Origin: Rosellinia necatrix
Taxonomy: Eukaryota; Ascomycota; Sordariomycetes; Xylariales; Xylariaceae
DNA: 64,000 nt
Direction of reading: 5' to 3'
Assembly (NCBI GenBank): GCA_021209875.1
Contig: JAGYVD010000003.1
Location: 3,100,001-3,164,000 of the forward strand
The notes beneath the pieces are model-generated. The model saw only the letters and a program-made list of their open reading frames with translations. It was not told the DNA's origin and searched no databases. Positions 34,770 to 48,271 of the stretch are shown here, in pieces; positions within the stretch are counted from its first letter, which is position 1; every line of letters begins with the position of its first letter. The translations under genes and the position numbers were made by a program.

Positions 34770-36148
34770 TAGAGACAGCAACTCACAACGGACGTACCTA
34801 CACAGCAGAGCATGTTGATATCCATTACGTACACCCCCTTCCTTTGTTCCCCGTGGGCACCTCAATTCTGCTCCCAGCCCTCGCTGACTAGGAGCTCGGA
34901 AGGCAAAAAACAGTGGGGTGTATCTAGCCATACAAGCCCAGAGCAGAGAGTGAACACATAAGTAGTCACTTGTACATATTGGATGTACATGCTGTACATA
35001 TCGTACATATCGTACATGTTACACATGGAAAGATTTGGCAGGAGGTTTCCCTTTACATACCGTAGCAGTTAGTAGCAGTTAGTTATTCTGCCTCTATCTA
35101 GCGGACCGCGAGACAAGGCTGGCCGTGTTAGCTGACGCCACTGATGCGGAGGATGGGGACCATTGCCATGATGCAGGGTCTCTCACCCTCTCACCCTCTG
35201 TTCCCTGTCCACCACACCACGCTATGTCGACTCGGGCATCCCCTTAGGTGCCCTTGGGTGGAATCGCGAGGGACACAGAGTAGTGTAGTGTAGTGTAGTG
35301 TAGACACAGGGCTCATTCACACAAGGGACTATAAACAGACATTCTTTTTCTTCTTCCCCTTCCCCTTCTCCTTCTCTCCTCCGTCCTCCCGTACACCGGA
35401 AACCGAGCGATACAGTGTTGATTAGGCTAAGTCAAATTGGGCGCGCGTTGTTGCGGCTGTCACGGTGTCTCTACAGTGCAGCGGGTAGGAATGAATGGAT
35501 GACGGACAGGCTACCGTCAAGAGCGAGCCCAACCTGGGGGGAGGGGTTTGCCAGGTTGGACCCGTACCTACGTCATTAGTGCTGTACCCGGTACATTAGC
35601 GAGAACAGGGCTAAGCATTATCCATGTTCAAATCCTACCCCAAAAGAGCCAAGTACCGGTACTTTACAAGCCGCCTGGGCGAGCGCCAACAGCTCGTTGA
35701 CGCGGTCGCCAAGGTACCATGTAATTGAAATGCCATAGCTCATTTGGGCCTAGTAAGCTAAGATGTGAATTGGGAAGATGGGAGAGAGTGTGTGAAAAAA
35801 AAAAAAAAAGCTATAGTTCATTTAACTTGAGCTGTCAATTTGAAAAAAACATCTCTAATACGAAATTGTCAGCACCATCGCATTATCGATTCTCCAAGGC
35901 CTATAAACTAAATTGTTAATTTAGTGATTTGTTGTATCGACCTCAAATCACTTTACCGGAAACACGGGAAATGGCCTGACCTTCGACAATAAACACAAAC
36001 CGTGTCGGGTGGAATCCTCAGGACGCGATGCATAATGAATGACTCTGTACTTGGAGACGGAGCCGAGTATATTTTTGGTAGGTGGCTATGCGTGCTGTGG
36101 CCCGCGTGTATCTATCCCTTTCTCTCTCTCTCTCTGAACCTGTGCCTG

Positions 36149-36210
36149 TGCGCGTGTGTGTATATGTGTATGTGTGTGTCTATGTATATGTGTGTGTCTA
36201 TGTATATGTG

Positions 36211-36246
<36 letters not shown>
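36149..36246. repeat. (TG)n and TATGTG microsatellite
   Basis: A compound run starts as TGTGTATATG hexamer-like units and ends in about twelve uninterrupted TG dinucleotides. Confidence 0.85.
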
Positions 36247-37395
36247 ACATGTATGTGTCGGTTCTCGACACACGGGTCGCGTGTGAGACAGCGATATTCG
36301 TCATCGGAATGTATGTCAAGAGCTCGAATCGCCACCCGAGGCAAGCCAAGTGCTTGGACACAATACGGTTATTGGGCGCGATAGAAGCCGGGTTACATGA
36401 ATGACGGCGGTCGTCAGCAATCCCCCCTTCCTTGGACGGCACATGTGGTGCAAAGTGCCCTTCATCCATCTCAGATCCATCTCAAACTTGTGCGTCAGAT
36501 CATACCCTCGACAAGGCACGGGCATCGTCAGTCAACTGGACGCATAAAGTCCCATTGAATCCTCTGTCTTGTGTTTCTTTTGGTATCCCCGAATCATCAT
36601 CACGACCCCGCGCGGGCCATGGTGCCTATTGCGCCGTGTGGTGGCTCATCGTGGGTCGTCGTGGGTTGTGTACATTGCGCTGTTATGATTTGTGTCTAGG
36701 TTTTAGTCTACATGCCTCTTATCCCCTCGCCATTCTTCACCACGATCCCAAGGCATGGCGTATCGAAGAAATTAGACAGGCGACGTAGTTCCGGCACTCG
36801 AGTCACACGGACACTTCCCATGCCGATTTGAAATCCACCCGACGCTCAATCTCACCGTAGGCCGCTGAGATCCAACTCTGCCGGTGCAGCCGGGAACCCT
36901 CGACGCTGGGAGGGCGCATTGGACTTGCACCGTAATCTTATAAGACCAGCATGCAATCCAATAATCCGTGCTCCCCCGGCTCTTCACGTCAATAACGGCG
37001 TTCCAATGTCTCGAGCCAGCCACGGCGCCCGGTCCTCCGGGCAAACCCTCGGTCGAATATGGGAATATTAGAATAATTGATGCAGCCCGTTCAAGCCACC
37101 TCAACAGAATCGTGTACGCCTGTTTCACCCGCAATGCCCAAAAGTCCATGGAGCTTTGACGGCAGCATCACCGGGAATACGGAGTAATGCTACGTGATGA
37201 TTTGGCAGTTGGGTCCTGGATCCGAATAGCACCGCGGAGCCCCGAGATAAGACCCTCTCTCCTCTCTTGGGTATGTTAAATGCGACGTTTTTGTTGCCAA
37301 CATTGCGACAAGGTCGCAATGCGACCTGTCTTGGTGTCTAAGGCGATGACCTCATCGCGCGCGACAATGGGGCTGCCTACCCTGTCCCGCCTTGG

Positions 37396-37414
37396 TTTTT
37401 TTTTTTTTTTTTTT
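37396..37414. repeat. Poly-T run (19 T)
   Basis: Nineteen consecutive T residues in non-coding DNA. Confidence 0.85.
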
Positions 37415-39317
37415 CCTTTTTATAAAGGAGACAACACTTACTTTGTAGAGAGATATCTGAACGACGAGAGAAAGTACCGTGTCGCACATAATGGGTGCTG
37501 TTATACATCTCAAAGCTCTTCCAAAAACAAGCACCACTAACTTGGGGCTGGGGCGGAACTAATTATTAAATACCTGGGTTACTACTAGTTTACCTGCGAT
37601 GCACAGTCTTTAGACGGTGACATACTCTAGAAGAAATAGAACTTTGATTTATGCTGCTGTCGGTATTATTTAGCATCCGTTAATAATGTTTAGGCAAAAG
37701 TACCTCTCTGTTATTCGATATATCCTGTGGGTAGGTATATATATCATTCGAGATTCCCGAAAGCGATTCTGGGAGGGAAAGGGGGAGGGGGTAACTGTGA
37801 TGGCGGCCTGTCGACCTAGTCACCTGAGATGGCGACTCTTTCCACAACTATGACTATTATGGGTTTAGCTTCATCTCAGGTAATGAATGGCGTGGCCTAA
37901 ACATGGCTTTGGCATCCCTCTCACGGTCTCTCATATTCTGTCTATGACGCATGGTGGTGTGCACTAACTAGTGTACATGTCTTGCTGGCAACTGCCTATC
38001 CGCAACGAGGCAGATGGGTAACTTTATTCCGAAGAAAGAGAATCAACTTTCATTAGATTGAGATTATTCAATTTATTGCGTGCAGCTGGCAAATGTCGAG
38101 CTGGTGGGGGAGGAGTAACCTTTTTGGCTGTCGTCTAGCTTCCGTCGCGTTAACTAATCCGTTTTGGTGACCGACAAAGGGTATGGTTGCGTGGCGTGCA
38201 GGGGAATGAAAAGGGCTTCATTAAACTCAGGCAGTCTTGATCGGACTAACCGGTTTCGACAATTTGTGTATGGGCACCTACCTGGTACCTCAGCCAAGTT
38301 TGATACCTACCTAGGTACCCATACCTATGTGCCCACAGCAACCCATCTGGTATCCGGCACACACGGCCGATACGATTGGCGGCGTGATCTACTTTTTTCC
38401 CATGTCAATAAATGACCACCAGGGCAAGCAAGTACTCTACGTACAATTATAAATCCAGACAGCTACGGAATGCATACTTTTAAAAATGGATTTTACAAAA
38501 TATACATGCACAATCTGTACCTACGGCAGTTTGTCAATAGTCACTAAATCGTCCACCACTTCCCATGTACTTATATACATACGCTTCAGCCCATAGCGAG
38601 AGGTGGTCACCAACCCGGTGGTATAACAGCGGCGATCAGTGGATGGCTAACCCGGGTTCCAACGCCTTAAGCCCTCAAGTGCCGAAATGTCACACCCGCA
38701 CCCTCTTGCGGAAAGATGCCTTTTCCCCTTCTCGAAGCAGACAAGTAGACACCACCGATGACATCGGCCTCACACCACGGGTGGGCTGTCTAAATTGCTC
38801 AGGGGTTTCGGTCCTCCACTTTGGAAAGGTCCAAGACGTCCAAACACCAGTCACACACACCCATCCTTGCCCAGAGGCAGGGGTGTGTCTCAGATTACGG
38901 TTCCACCTTTATCAGCGCACCAATACCCCACCTAGCGTCCCATCTAGCGTCCTATCTAGTGCTCTATCTACAGTAGCGTATCTAGGTAGGTAGGTAGCTA
39001 CCTAGGTAGGTCGTCTGTATTGTAGGTAGGTAGTGTAGTGTACAGTAGTGCCAGGTAGCACCCCACACCTAGCCACAGTACACCAGGGGATGCCCCACCC
39101 ATCTCGTTCTGGTGTAGAACCAAACCCTAGGCGGTTATGGGCGGGGACTAGTGGCGGCGGCGATCATGGCTCTTTCGGGGTGACAGTCGTCTTCGCTAAA
39201 CTAGAACTGCACCTGTTCTTTTGCAGCCGCCAACCCACCCGCAACTAACCAGCCTTCCGACCAGCCAACACCAGCACCGCCGGCACCATCTCTGGCTTGC
39301 AACCACAACAACCACCA

Positions 39318-39470
39318 CCATCCACCATCCGCCATCCACCATCCACCATCCACCATCCACCATCCACCATCCACTATCCACTATCCACTATCCACTATCC
39401 ACTATCCACTATCCACTATCCACTACCCACTACCCACTGTCCATTCTCCATTCTCCATTGTCCATTGTCC
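39318..39470. repeat. 7-bp minisatellite with ordered unit variants
   Basis: A heptamer array reads from left to right as ATCCACC units, then ATCCACT units, then ACCCACT units, and finally CATTCTC and CATTGTC units. The variants are grouped, not mixed. The array is open in two frames and so produces long Pro/Ser/His/Tyr-rich chance frames. Confidence 0.85.
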
Positions 39471-42400
39471 GCAACGGACCCGACTCCACACCCGTTCAAG
39501 GCACAATGCTTGACGCAGCAGCCGTATTCACGCTACCTGGACGACTCCGTAGGGACTTACCCATACAAGTAGTGAACACATCTTCCAGCATTCCCTGGAT
39601 CCCGACACGGGAACGCCAGCAACGGCGGCAGCGGAGACGCCACCATGCTGTCCCAACCCGCGCGCGAGAGCCTCGTTGTGGCTGTTTTTATTACAGCGAG
39701 GAAGAGCCGCGAGGCACACAACCACACTGTCAACGTCCCAGCTCACGCACGGCAGATACTGGTGCGCGTTGTCTTGGCACGATACCACGGTACAGTGCAA
39801 GATGTCCATAGAGTGCATGGTATTCGTACGCTCAGGCTTGGCAAAGACTAGGTTAGAGCTTTGCGGCGAGTGAGCCCTCGTCCCTTATACCTCGTCGCGT
39901 CCGCATCCGCCTTATCGAGTGCATGCAGCACATTGAGCATGGACGTATGCCGGTTGGAGGCAGACATGACCGATTCGGGTCTACGGGAACAACAAGAACA
40001 GATACACAGGAGAAGAGCGTCCGGCTCTGCCGCCTATCAGTGCTGTATAAGCAGCCTATCCCATATCGGCCTCCAGAGAGTGAAAAGCCGGCGCAGAGAC
40101 GGAGAAGAAGAAAAAATAGTGCCCGCCCAGAGTGGTCGCCGACCACACGCTCCTCGCTGGTTTGTCCTTATCAATTGTCCCCCAGATGGCCGTAGACCAT
40201 ACGCGCAGGGATGCGCTGCAGGGTTTGATTGCAGCCTCACCAGATGTTCGCATCACCATACTTCCTCGGTCGGCTGAGGAATTAATCGTTGTTGCTCCTG
40301 CGAATGAGATGTCGCCGCCGCCGCTGTTGCTCCTTTTGCCAACTGCCCTAGCTCATCCTAAAAACGAAGTGATGAAATTTTTTGGCCTGCATACTTGGCC
40401 TGTGCATTCCTTAACAGCTCGCTCTGTGCACTAAACTAATCGGACCATTCGAGGAACCGTTTGGAAGTCGGGTTCGATCGATGCTCGGTACACTGGTAGG
40501 GTAGGGTCGACTGTTCGTCTTCATGTTCAAAATCGACATGAATGTCATACAATCACCCATCTACCATTCGCTCGTACGTTCGTATATCGCCATCAAAACG
40601 TAACTAGATCCCCTCAAGATCCCCCTCCCCGTCCTATTCTTCCCAGACCAATTCCAAGGCCGTCTGCCCAGGCTACGTCGACGGCCACATACAGTAGTGC
40701 AGTCTTGTGAGCTGCATGTATTTGCTACGACTCGCGAGACCGCGAACCGGAGGTGAGCAGGTGGATTCGGTTCCCTAAGAATCCACCCACACCGGCTGAA
40801 TGAGAGAGCCCCTACACTCGCATCACATCTTACCTCCACTCCTTCACCTGCAAAGGATTTTCTCCGCCAACAATCTCACTTTCTATTACATAGTTTAATA
40901 CACACTCTACACTAGGTAGTTCACAGTTACGCACCTACACGAAACCCTGGAGCTGTTACCAGGGTAAACTACTCTAGTTTCGAGGCTGCTGTTCGGATCA
41001 AGTGGTAGACCAGGTTTGGGGTGAAGGGTTTTCTCGCCCTCGTGACTAGAGTTCATCCCACAACATGCTCGTCCTGATGGCTCACAGCTGGCCAGGAAGT
41101 GGATTTCCCCCTGCCAGATTACTAGATTATCATTGACGGCCGCCGGAAGAGCCGACTGAGACACGCAATAGTTACTGGTAGAAGAGTCTGTATTGGCAAG
41201 CTATCGGATGACCTCGATGTATTGACATAGTACCATTAAGATGGATACCTAGTCCCTCCCTTGGGTAGGATATCGGTGCCCCTTTGTACTACACCATTGT
41301 GGTTATGGGGGTTGACAAATGACTAACCTCATTCAATAAAACTGGTAGCAATTAGCCCCGGCAAATATGGCCATCTTATGTGTGACACAGGTCGAAAGGG
41401 TCAAATGCAATGCAAGATCCTTTTCCCTGGCACATATTGCTGGCCAGGTAGCCAGTTAGTAAAATAATCTACCGCATGCATGAACCTATGCCGAGATCCC
41501 ATATCCCAACTAGTGCCACTTGCCTCTCGCCGGCTTCTGCCACATCTCGAGTCAGGGCGCAAAGAGGCATACTATACATACTGTAGGCAATGAGAAAACA
41601 CGGCCGGCGCAAACGAGAAGGGGAAGAAGAAGAAGAAAAAAAAAAAAGAAAGCAACCAGGGTCTTTCCCGTTCTCGAACGCGTGCGGGATGATTGGCGGT
41701 CAGCAATATAGCCTATCCTTGGGACCATGCACACTACACGTTTCTCGATTGTTCCCGTCAAGCCGAATATCCCAAACCAAGCCAAAGCGTGCGGTGTAAA
41801 AGGACATGCGGTTTAGATCCGGAACCGGTGTGTCTCCCCGACCGGTTCCCACCGTTGTAGTTATGGTTTAGTTCTTGGTACGGGTGTGCACATCGACACG
41901 CAGGGCGCGAGGACCTGACGAGAGAGGACACGAGGCTTGATCTGCCCGTGTTGTGCGCGAAGCCTGATCGAGAATGTAACGTTCCGAGGAAAGCCATTTC
42001 CTCACCTCCTGGGTCTTGTCGGCCGGCAATTAATGATGACCGGCCTATTCGAGCGGGACTCTTGGGCCGCCGAACGGCTATATGTGGTGGTGAGATGAGA
42101 CTTCAGGCTCGGAGAGCACCGCCTTACGGTTTGTTGGACACTCTCTTCGATACATAAGTTCAGCCTACCCAGCTCTGAGGCTTGGGGCCGGGGAACAACC
42201 TATTAATACAAATTAGATAGCTGTTTTTAGAGTGTTTGTGTGATCTGTCCAGTCTGATATAAACAGGTGAGAATCATCAGCCCTTCATAGGCGCGCGTGG
42301 CCATGGCAAAGATGAGTGCTCATCTTGACGATATTTCACGATAACAATCATCAAAAGTGCTAGAGCCATTCATAAACATACACAAGTCCGGGTCGGCTCA

Positions 42401-43074
42401 GCATCGGCGCACCAGCGATGTATTACCCATTAAGGTGAAGGCTTATATGTCAGGAGTGCGTAAAAGGTGTCCTGAACTGACCACCGCCCCAAGAGCGCTC
42501 CTCGGATCAAGATACCATGGTATTCTGGCAGCCAGTGCTCGTCTTGGTAAGGTGACCTATCAGTTAGCTCAAAGACCCTGCTAAGCCAACCCGCCAGTCT
42601 TGCGTTGTAAACTATGATGAGACCAATTTGTACAATGAAGATGAAGCTTGGAAAAAGAGGAAGGCTCCAATAAGACCAAAATATAAATATATATCCATCA
42701 CCGCGATGAATAAGCGGTGTCAGACTCTTCCCAGCTTGAGTTAAATATCGATTGTGCTGGTCCCAATGCATAAGCTCCATTCACTTGGGTTAAAGATGTA
42801 TACCGGTATGGTGACTGCATCATCAACAACGGCCAGCAATACGATGAGATTTAGCCTAGCATTCACATCACGCTCAACGGTACCACGTTGACTTGAATAA
42901 GTATAGCTATTAGGGCACACAAGGACGTGCGAAGATACGACGCTATGGAACTCTTGATTTTATTAGTTAGGCCTGATCTACCTAGCACTCATTATACATG
43001 TTGAATCATCCTACTCCGCGACGCCATGTTCCCGTTATCAGGACCGCAAAAAACTCGGGGAAGAAATAGTCGTT

Positions 43075-46000
43075 TTACAGCACAATGGCTAGCTCTGGCC
43101 GGTCAATGCCTTCCTCGTTGAGGTTTGGGTAATAGGGGACTAGAGCATCGGCCTGGTACACGTAAGCGTCGTTGTAAAGCCGCCAGTACGGCTGTCTAAC
43201 TTTACGAGCCGGATGAAAGAGACCGGCCCAGACATAGTTCATGACAAGACCCGGGCCAACTGCTACACGAATAGCCTCGATGGCCTCGACAATCCGATCG
43301 ATGACATGTGGGCTTGTCTCGAAAATATTCGGGAAAATCACGTTCAGGAGATGCACCATAGCATCTTCGCACCCTAAACCGACGACACCCAACGCGATGT
43401 GTTTGACAACAGATGCGGCAGTTTGTCGATGTACCTGGTCTCGGTCGATCAGCGCATCCTCAAGCAAAGGAGTGACAGCGTAGACGTAATCCTTGGCCAT
43501 CTCTCCGATATATTCGAAGAGGAAAGAGAGAGACTTGAGCACCCCGTTTTGCACATTCAGCTCTGGGACCCTGTATTCGTTCATCAGAGCCGGGAGCACT
43601 GTGAAAGGGGCGCAGGTCTCGGCAACGATACCAATAGCAACGGCCGTGCATACACGTGACTGTCGCTCTTGGACGCGGAGATTGTTGAGGAGGGTTGCCA
43701 ACACATCTTGGGGCCCGATCGCTTTCGCGATGAAGCCAAACGTATTGTTAGCAGCTCGTCGAATACCCTTTTTATGTGCCTTCAGCATATCTAGAAGCTC
43801 AAAGCAAATTCGCATCCATTCCCTAGCATTAACACTCTCAGGTCCTCGGTCGGCAATACGACCCACAAGGTCTATAGTGTTTTCTTGTACTTTTTCGTGG
43901 CGATTACGAAGGATCGGGGTGAGACGGGGGAGCAGATCTTTGATAGGGGGCTGCATCTGACTGATACCAACAACTGTTACGATTGCGCGAAGTGCAGAGA
44001 GAATAGAACCCAAAACCTCGGGGTATTCTTCGCCTAGATATTCGTATAGTACCACGCCGAGTTTCCCCATCAAGGCGTCTTCACCGCACTGCTTCATGAC
44101 CATAGCAATGCGGCTGATGAGGTCGGCGGCTTGTTGGCGAATAGTTGCTGATTTATTGTTCAAGCGCCACAAAATAGTAGACACTATTTGCGGTATGTAG
44201 GGTTTGCATCGTGTACCCAACGCGTTCACAACAGTTCCGAAACCATTCAACATAATAACATCCTCAACACTTTGTTCCTGGAAGGAGTGAAGAATACCAT
44301 CAATTAGTCGTTCCTCAAGCCGCTCGCCAATGTCGGCGGCGCCGAGACTTGCGACAACCTTTTCGACGGTCTCAACTGTCATCTTGCGATAGGCCTCACT
44401 CTCATCTTTGAGATTTCCGACTATTCGTTCCAATATCTCGCTGACACCGACCTTCTGGCCAATATCCACCGTTGTTTCGACAACTTGTCGGTAATTTCTT
44501 TTATCGAGGGCCATCCTTCGCACCCAGAAGCTCTTAAAGAACTCGTCGAGCACGTGTTCCTTGAGATAGCCGGCCGTCACACCTTCTGTTCCTGCGCACT
44601 GAGAAACTACCTTCAAAACGACCTTCTTCATCTCCTCATCGGGCGATGAGAATTCTCGAAGTAGGATATCCATAACTTGGGAGGTGTAATAATTGGCGTA
44701 CTCTTCGTCCATGAGCGGAATGATGTAGCCAACGGCTTTCAAGAACCCCGCGAGGCCCTTGCCGCGTTGCTTTCGAGCACCCGTCCAAAGAGGATTAAGG
44801 ATATCGTCAAAGCTTTCAATACCGTATGGGTTAGAAGCCTCGGCTAGAGCGGCTATGGCTAAACTAGTGACGGTTCGTACTTTAGTTTGCTCGTCGTTTA
44901 GGTTAGACCCTATACAGTCCACGAGCCCTTTGAGGTGAGGTAGAACTGCGCAGCCCATCAGAATCGGAATCTGCTGTACAATTTTAACACCAGTATGTCG
45001 AGCTTGCCACGATTTCTTGCTGCGGCATACAGCGCGTAAGAAAGGAAGAAGGGCCGGGATACCGAGGGCGGATGCAACAACAGCGAATGCTCTCGCGGTT
45101 GTGTTTCGTACGTACTCGTCAACATGGTCAATATCCGGCCTCATGACACTGATCATGGTAGCTAGGCCAGCCGCCTTACTGAGGTTAGAAATAATCTCAC
45201 GACCTTCGACTCGTGCATAATAATCTTGGTCAATGAGCAGCGGTTCAATGACGACCAGAATCTTATGAACGTAAGGGCGAACTAGATCGTCAAGTTTCCA
45301 GAGGATTCGATCAATGACCTTGACAAGTAAATGGCGTTCTTGGTCCTCTAGTGTCTTCTCCATGAGGAGAGGCAATATCTGATTGAACAGAGGGCCAGCA
45401 CCAAATTGCCTCGCGTTGTCTGTGAGCTGTCTGAGCGCCGTCTTTCGCATGGGGGGTGTGCCGTTTTTGATCTTGAGGAGGAGTCTCATGATCTTGCGTT
45501 CTTTCAGCTCATCCACACTCAAGCTGTTCTCGTCTGAGCCATCTGCAAGCTTGCCGAAATACGTCATATCTTCCTGTTTAAAGAACTGCAGCTCACCAAC
45601 TCCGGGAATTTCTTTAGGCATCTGACTTCCGCTTAGCCTATTGCTCTCAGGGTCCTGCATCATAAAACCGCCATAATTCGCGGGCAAGGGGGTGGCGGGG
45701 ACTCTGTGTAATGGCGCGTGGCCTGTGGGATAATTTGGGGGTGGCTGCGCAATAGCGAAGCCCTGGGCCTCGCCGGGGAGTAGCGTGTTGAGGTCCTCAT
45801 CGCTGAGGACGCCGCCTGGGGCGGATATGTCAGTTCCAAAAGATGGCACCGAACTGGCGCTGATCTGAGAAGTATGCATCGGGGTAACGAGACCGCTCGC
45901 CCCGATGGGCGTGGCGGATGGCGCTTGATCCCATCGCGAACGCTTTTTGGGAGCTTCGACCGCGCCAGGGACCTGCAGTGCTGGCGCCTGGTCCCATCGC

Positions 46001-46740
46001 GAACGTTTGGTCCTGCCTTCAGTTTCTGCGGCGGCAGGGGCGGGCCCGTCAGCGGGTGTTGAGGATACGTCCCATCTCTTCTTCCGCTTCCGACCTGCCG
46101 CTGCAGCATCGGTGGAGCCGGCATCAGCATTCTCCTTGTCGCCGTCTTGTAAAGTTGCTCGATGCTCTCCGTCGGCTACCTGCCCTTCCTTTTGCCTGGC
46201 TTGAACGGCACGCTTTACCCGCTCTTCCTCTCGTTCGAGTTCTCGAAGCTCCATCACGTCACGGTAAGTGCGGCCCTCGTCAGCCGTGGTGGCCAGGCGA
46301 TTGGCGGCAAAGGCATCGGCGCGAGTCGGCGTGAGGACACGGTCGAAACGGCGTTTTTGATAGTCGGTTTCGCGATCAATAATTCTGGTGCTATTCTCGC
46401 CGCGCCCGGAGAAAGGGTCGTCTTCCTCGACTCCGCTCCCGTGCGCAAACTCGTCGATTTGGGCCCGGGTAGCCGTATACTGGCCGACCAGACGGCGGGA
46501 GCTGTCGGCATCTTCCATCTCCTCATCCTCCCCGTCAGCGGCCGGGATCGATGTGAGGTAGCCGGCATACTTGTCGCCTCCGTTGCGATCGTAGAGGTCG
46601 GTGTCGAAAGACTCGGTTAGCTTTGCCTTGGCTGGGGCTTCGGAACGCTGGCCGGAGGGTCGCGCTCCCTTTTTCGCGGCAGTGGCAGCGTTCCGCTCAG
46701 CCTGGTGCTTTCGAACGGTCTCGAAATCAACGTCCGACAT
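43075..46740 (-). CDS. U2 snRNP subunit SF3B1 (Hsh155/Prp10)
   Basis: An intronless gene of 1221 residues, close to the 1304 of human SF3B1. The protein clamps the branch-site helix in the U2 snRNP. The N-terminal 300 residues are disordered and carry several tryptophan ligand motifs for UHM domains: [15 protein letters not shown] and [11 protein letters not shown] phospho-site-type TP region with [11 protein letters not shown] follows, then the Hsh49/p14-contact region ([20 protein letters not shown]). The rest is HEAT repeats. The branch-site surface is strongly conserved, including [20 protein letters not shown] (its Lys aligns with the human residue most often changed in myelodysplasia), [14 protein letters not shown] and [14 protein letters not shown]. 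The C-terminus [19 protein letters not shown] is typical. Absence of introns is notable for a gene this long. Confidence 0.97.
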   Translation of the reverse strand: MSDVDFETVRKHQAERNAATAAKKGARPSGQRSEAPAKAKLTESFDTDLYDRNGGDKYAGYLTSIPAADGEDEEMEDADSSRRLVGQYTATRAQIDEFAHGSGVEEDDPFSGRGENSTRIIDRETDYQKRRFDRVLTPTRADAFAANRLATTADEGRTYRDVMELRELEREEERVKRAVQARQKEGQVADGEHRATLQDGDKENADAGSTDAAAAGRKRKKRWDVSSTPADGPAPAAAETEGRTKRSRWDQAPALQVPGAVEAPKKRSRWDQAPSATPIGASGLVTPMHTSQISASSVPSFGTDISAPGGVLSDEDLNTLLPGEAQGFAIAQPPPNYPTGHAPLHRVPATPLPANYGGFMMQDPESNRLSGSQMPKEIPGVGELQFFKQEDMTYFGKLADGSDENSLSVDELKERKIMRLLLKIKNGTPPMRKTALRQLTDNARQFGAGPLFNQILPLLMEKTLEDQERHLLVKVIDRILWKLDDLVRPYVHKILVVIEPLLIDQDYYARVEGREIISNLSKAAGLATMISVMRPDIDHVDEYVRNTTARAFAVVASALGIPALLPFLRAVCRSKKSWQARHTGVKIVQQIPILMGCAVLPHLKGLVDCIGSNLNDEQTKVRTVTSLAIAALAEASNPYGIESFDDILNPLWTGARKQRGKGLAGFLKAVGYIIPLMDEEYANYYTSQVMDILLREFSSPDEEMKKVVLKVVSQCAGTEGVTAGYLKEHVLDEFFKSFWVRRMALDKRNYRQVVETTVDIGQKVGVSEILERIVGNLKDESEAYRKMTVETVEKVVASLGAADIGERLEERLIDGILHSFQEQSVEDVIMLNGFGTVVNALGTRCKPYIPQIVSTILWRLNNKSATIRQQAADLISRIAMVMKQCGEDALMGKLGVVLYEYLGEEYPEVLGSILSALRAIVTVVGISQMQPPIKDLLPRLTPILRNRHEKVQENTIDLVGRIADRGPESVNAREWMRICFELLDMLKAHKKGIRRAANNTFGFIAKAIGPQDVLATLLNNLRVQERQSRVCTAVAIGIVAETCAPFTVLPALMNEYRVPELNVQNGVLKSLSFLFEYIGEMAKDYVYAVTPLLEDALIDRDQVHRQTAASVVKHIALGVVGLGCEDAMVHLLNVIFPNIFETSPHVIDRIVEAIEAIRVAVGPGLVMNYVWAGLFHPARKVRQPYWRLYNDAYVYQADALVPYYPNLNEEGIDRPELAIVL

Positions 46741-48271
46741 GGCGGGCTACTGTTATGGTCTCAGAGGTGACCATGTCTCAAAGGTAGGGGTGATGAGAAG
46801 GTAGTAGACACGCGACGAGTATGGGTTGATTAAGTCGAGATTTGTTATGCGTCAAAGATTGAAGGTGGATAAGATAGTTCGGTCGCCCGAAATGTCCCAG
46901 TTTAGGTACTTCCTTTAGGTACCTAGCGACTACTTAGGAATGGGTCGAAAATAAGAAAATAAGTGCTGACTAACCAATCATCACTAGGTAGTTACTTGGC
47001 TGGCTAGACCACATTTTCTCAAATGTGGCGGAAATCTTGTGGCTGGGGGCAGTAAGGCTCATAAGTACCTGAACAGAACCAATCCCTCTTTGAGTCTTAC
47101 AGTAAAAATAGGTGTTTACAGTCAGGTATGCATAGCAAATAAATTATTTCTAGGCTTTCAGCATAATTAAATATAATAAATACTGGAGGCAGCGGGTACG
47201 TATCACATCTTAGAGGCATTCAACTATATTCATTCATAATCATGGTATCCGGAATTTGTCGCGGTACAGCTACGCAATATTCGGACACGGAAATAATTGG
47301 TCCCAGGGTTTGCTAGTTCCGTCTTTCCTTGGTAAGGGCCTTTGTAGTAGAGGAATCCAGTCCGAGCAATTACGTTGGATGATCATTTTGGATATAGAGT
47401 ACGTGTAGAAGTGGAATAAGACCCTCGAACGACGAGCTTTTCTACAAAGTTCGCTCTCATGACAGGAGGCACCGGTTTGACTAGCGAACTGGGGTCATAA
47501 CCATCGCAACCTTCTATACGTAGCCATGAATTCGATTAGCAGGCGCTTGTAACGGAATTCGGGTCGGCTATTGTTGTATAAATACCACCGAACACTAGGC
47601 ACATGATCTAAGCGCTGACAAGAACAACGAAGAATATACCCTTGCACATTAAACTACTACGTAAGGAACAATTGTGGATTTGATTAGGCAAGTATTGCAT
47701 TTGTAGTTCAACTACCTATCCTCTCGCAAAAATCCACAGACAGCCGAGAAAACCGTGGTCTCTCAGAAATATCTGATTACCCTCTACATCTACCATCTTA
47801 ACTTCCAAATCGGAAACCATCCTGGAACTGCTGACCCAGTCATGGCCATTGCAAACTATTACCTTCACACAAATACTCATCATTGAGATCGAGTCCTGCC
47901 ACGCCGGGGACGAGACGGGTGAGTGCGGTAAAATGTACAGGCGGTGGTGGTGGGTATGAGTTTGATACAGGGTGAAGTCTAAAATAAACATGTAAACATT
48001 AAAGACGCTGATTGTTATCATCATTCATCGTCAGAGGTTTGGGGTTCCCGTCGTTTTCTCCAACGGCCTGCTTGTATATAGCAGCGCCGCGGAGTCGACA
48101 GTATGGGTATCTTTTCTTTAGCCTTGACACTCTCTTTCTGTGTTTCGAGATCCTGCTGAGAAGGTGCAATCCATCACCTATGAGAGATGGCGTTTTGCAG
48201 GTTATTAAGTCGTAACATCCAGATAGATTCAGTCGAATCTTCTTCGGTATATTAAGGCGTGACAGATCTCC
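46741..48271. other. Intergenic region, SF3B1 promoter and RAX2 3' side
   Basis: About 1.5 kb without a credible gene. A TAGGTA/TACCTA pair lies at 46905-46930. The rest is AT-moderate sequence with no recognisable element. Confidence 0.5.

Larger units (their letters stand above)
32741..43074. other. Gene-poor region of about 10.3 kb upstream of the FlbC-like gene
   Basis: The region lies between the start of the FlbC-like gene and the stop of SF3B1, so all of it is upstream of the FlbC-like gene. No frame shows a recognisable domain. Candidates such as -34383-34931 (182 codons) and the overlapping frames near 39.2-40.4 kb look like chance. Contents are GTAT, TG and heptamer microsatellites, a GGGAT quadruplex-type run, clustered GTACAT motifs (34976-35028), poly-A and poly-T runs, and TAGGTA tracts near 38.3 and 39.0 kb. 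A long promoter or an untranslated leader of the regulator is a reasonable reading. Confidence 0.55.

Noticed and set aside
34383..34931. Minus-strand frame of 182 codons upstream of the FlbC-like gene
   Set aside because: It runs through the GGGAT repeat and other low-complexity DNA and has no recognisable domain.
34976..35028. Clustered GTACAT repeats as a possible telomere- or centromere-related array
   Set aside because: Only a few irregular copies are present, and no TTAGGG-type repeat occurs in the window.
35629..35647. tRNA-like B-box (GTTCAAATCC) followed by a CCCCA acceptor-like end
   Set aside because: No matching 5' acceptor arm or A-box is present 60-80 bases upstream, so no cloverleaf can be drawn.
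39221..39811. Long plus-strand frames across 39.2-39.8 kb
   Set aside because: They exist because the heptamer array has no stops in two frames. The rest is compositionally random.
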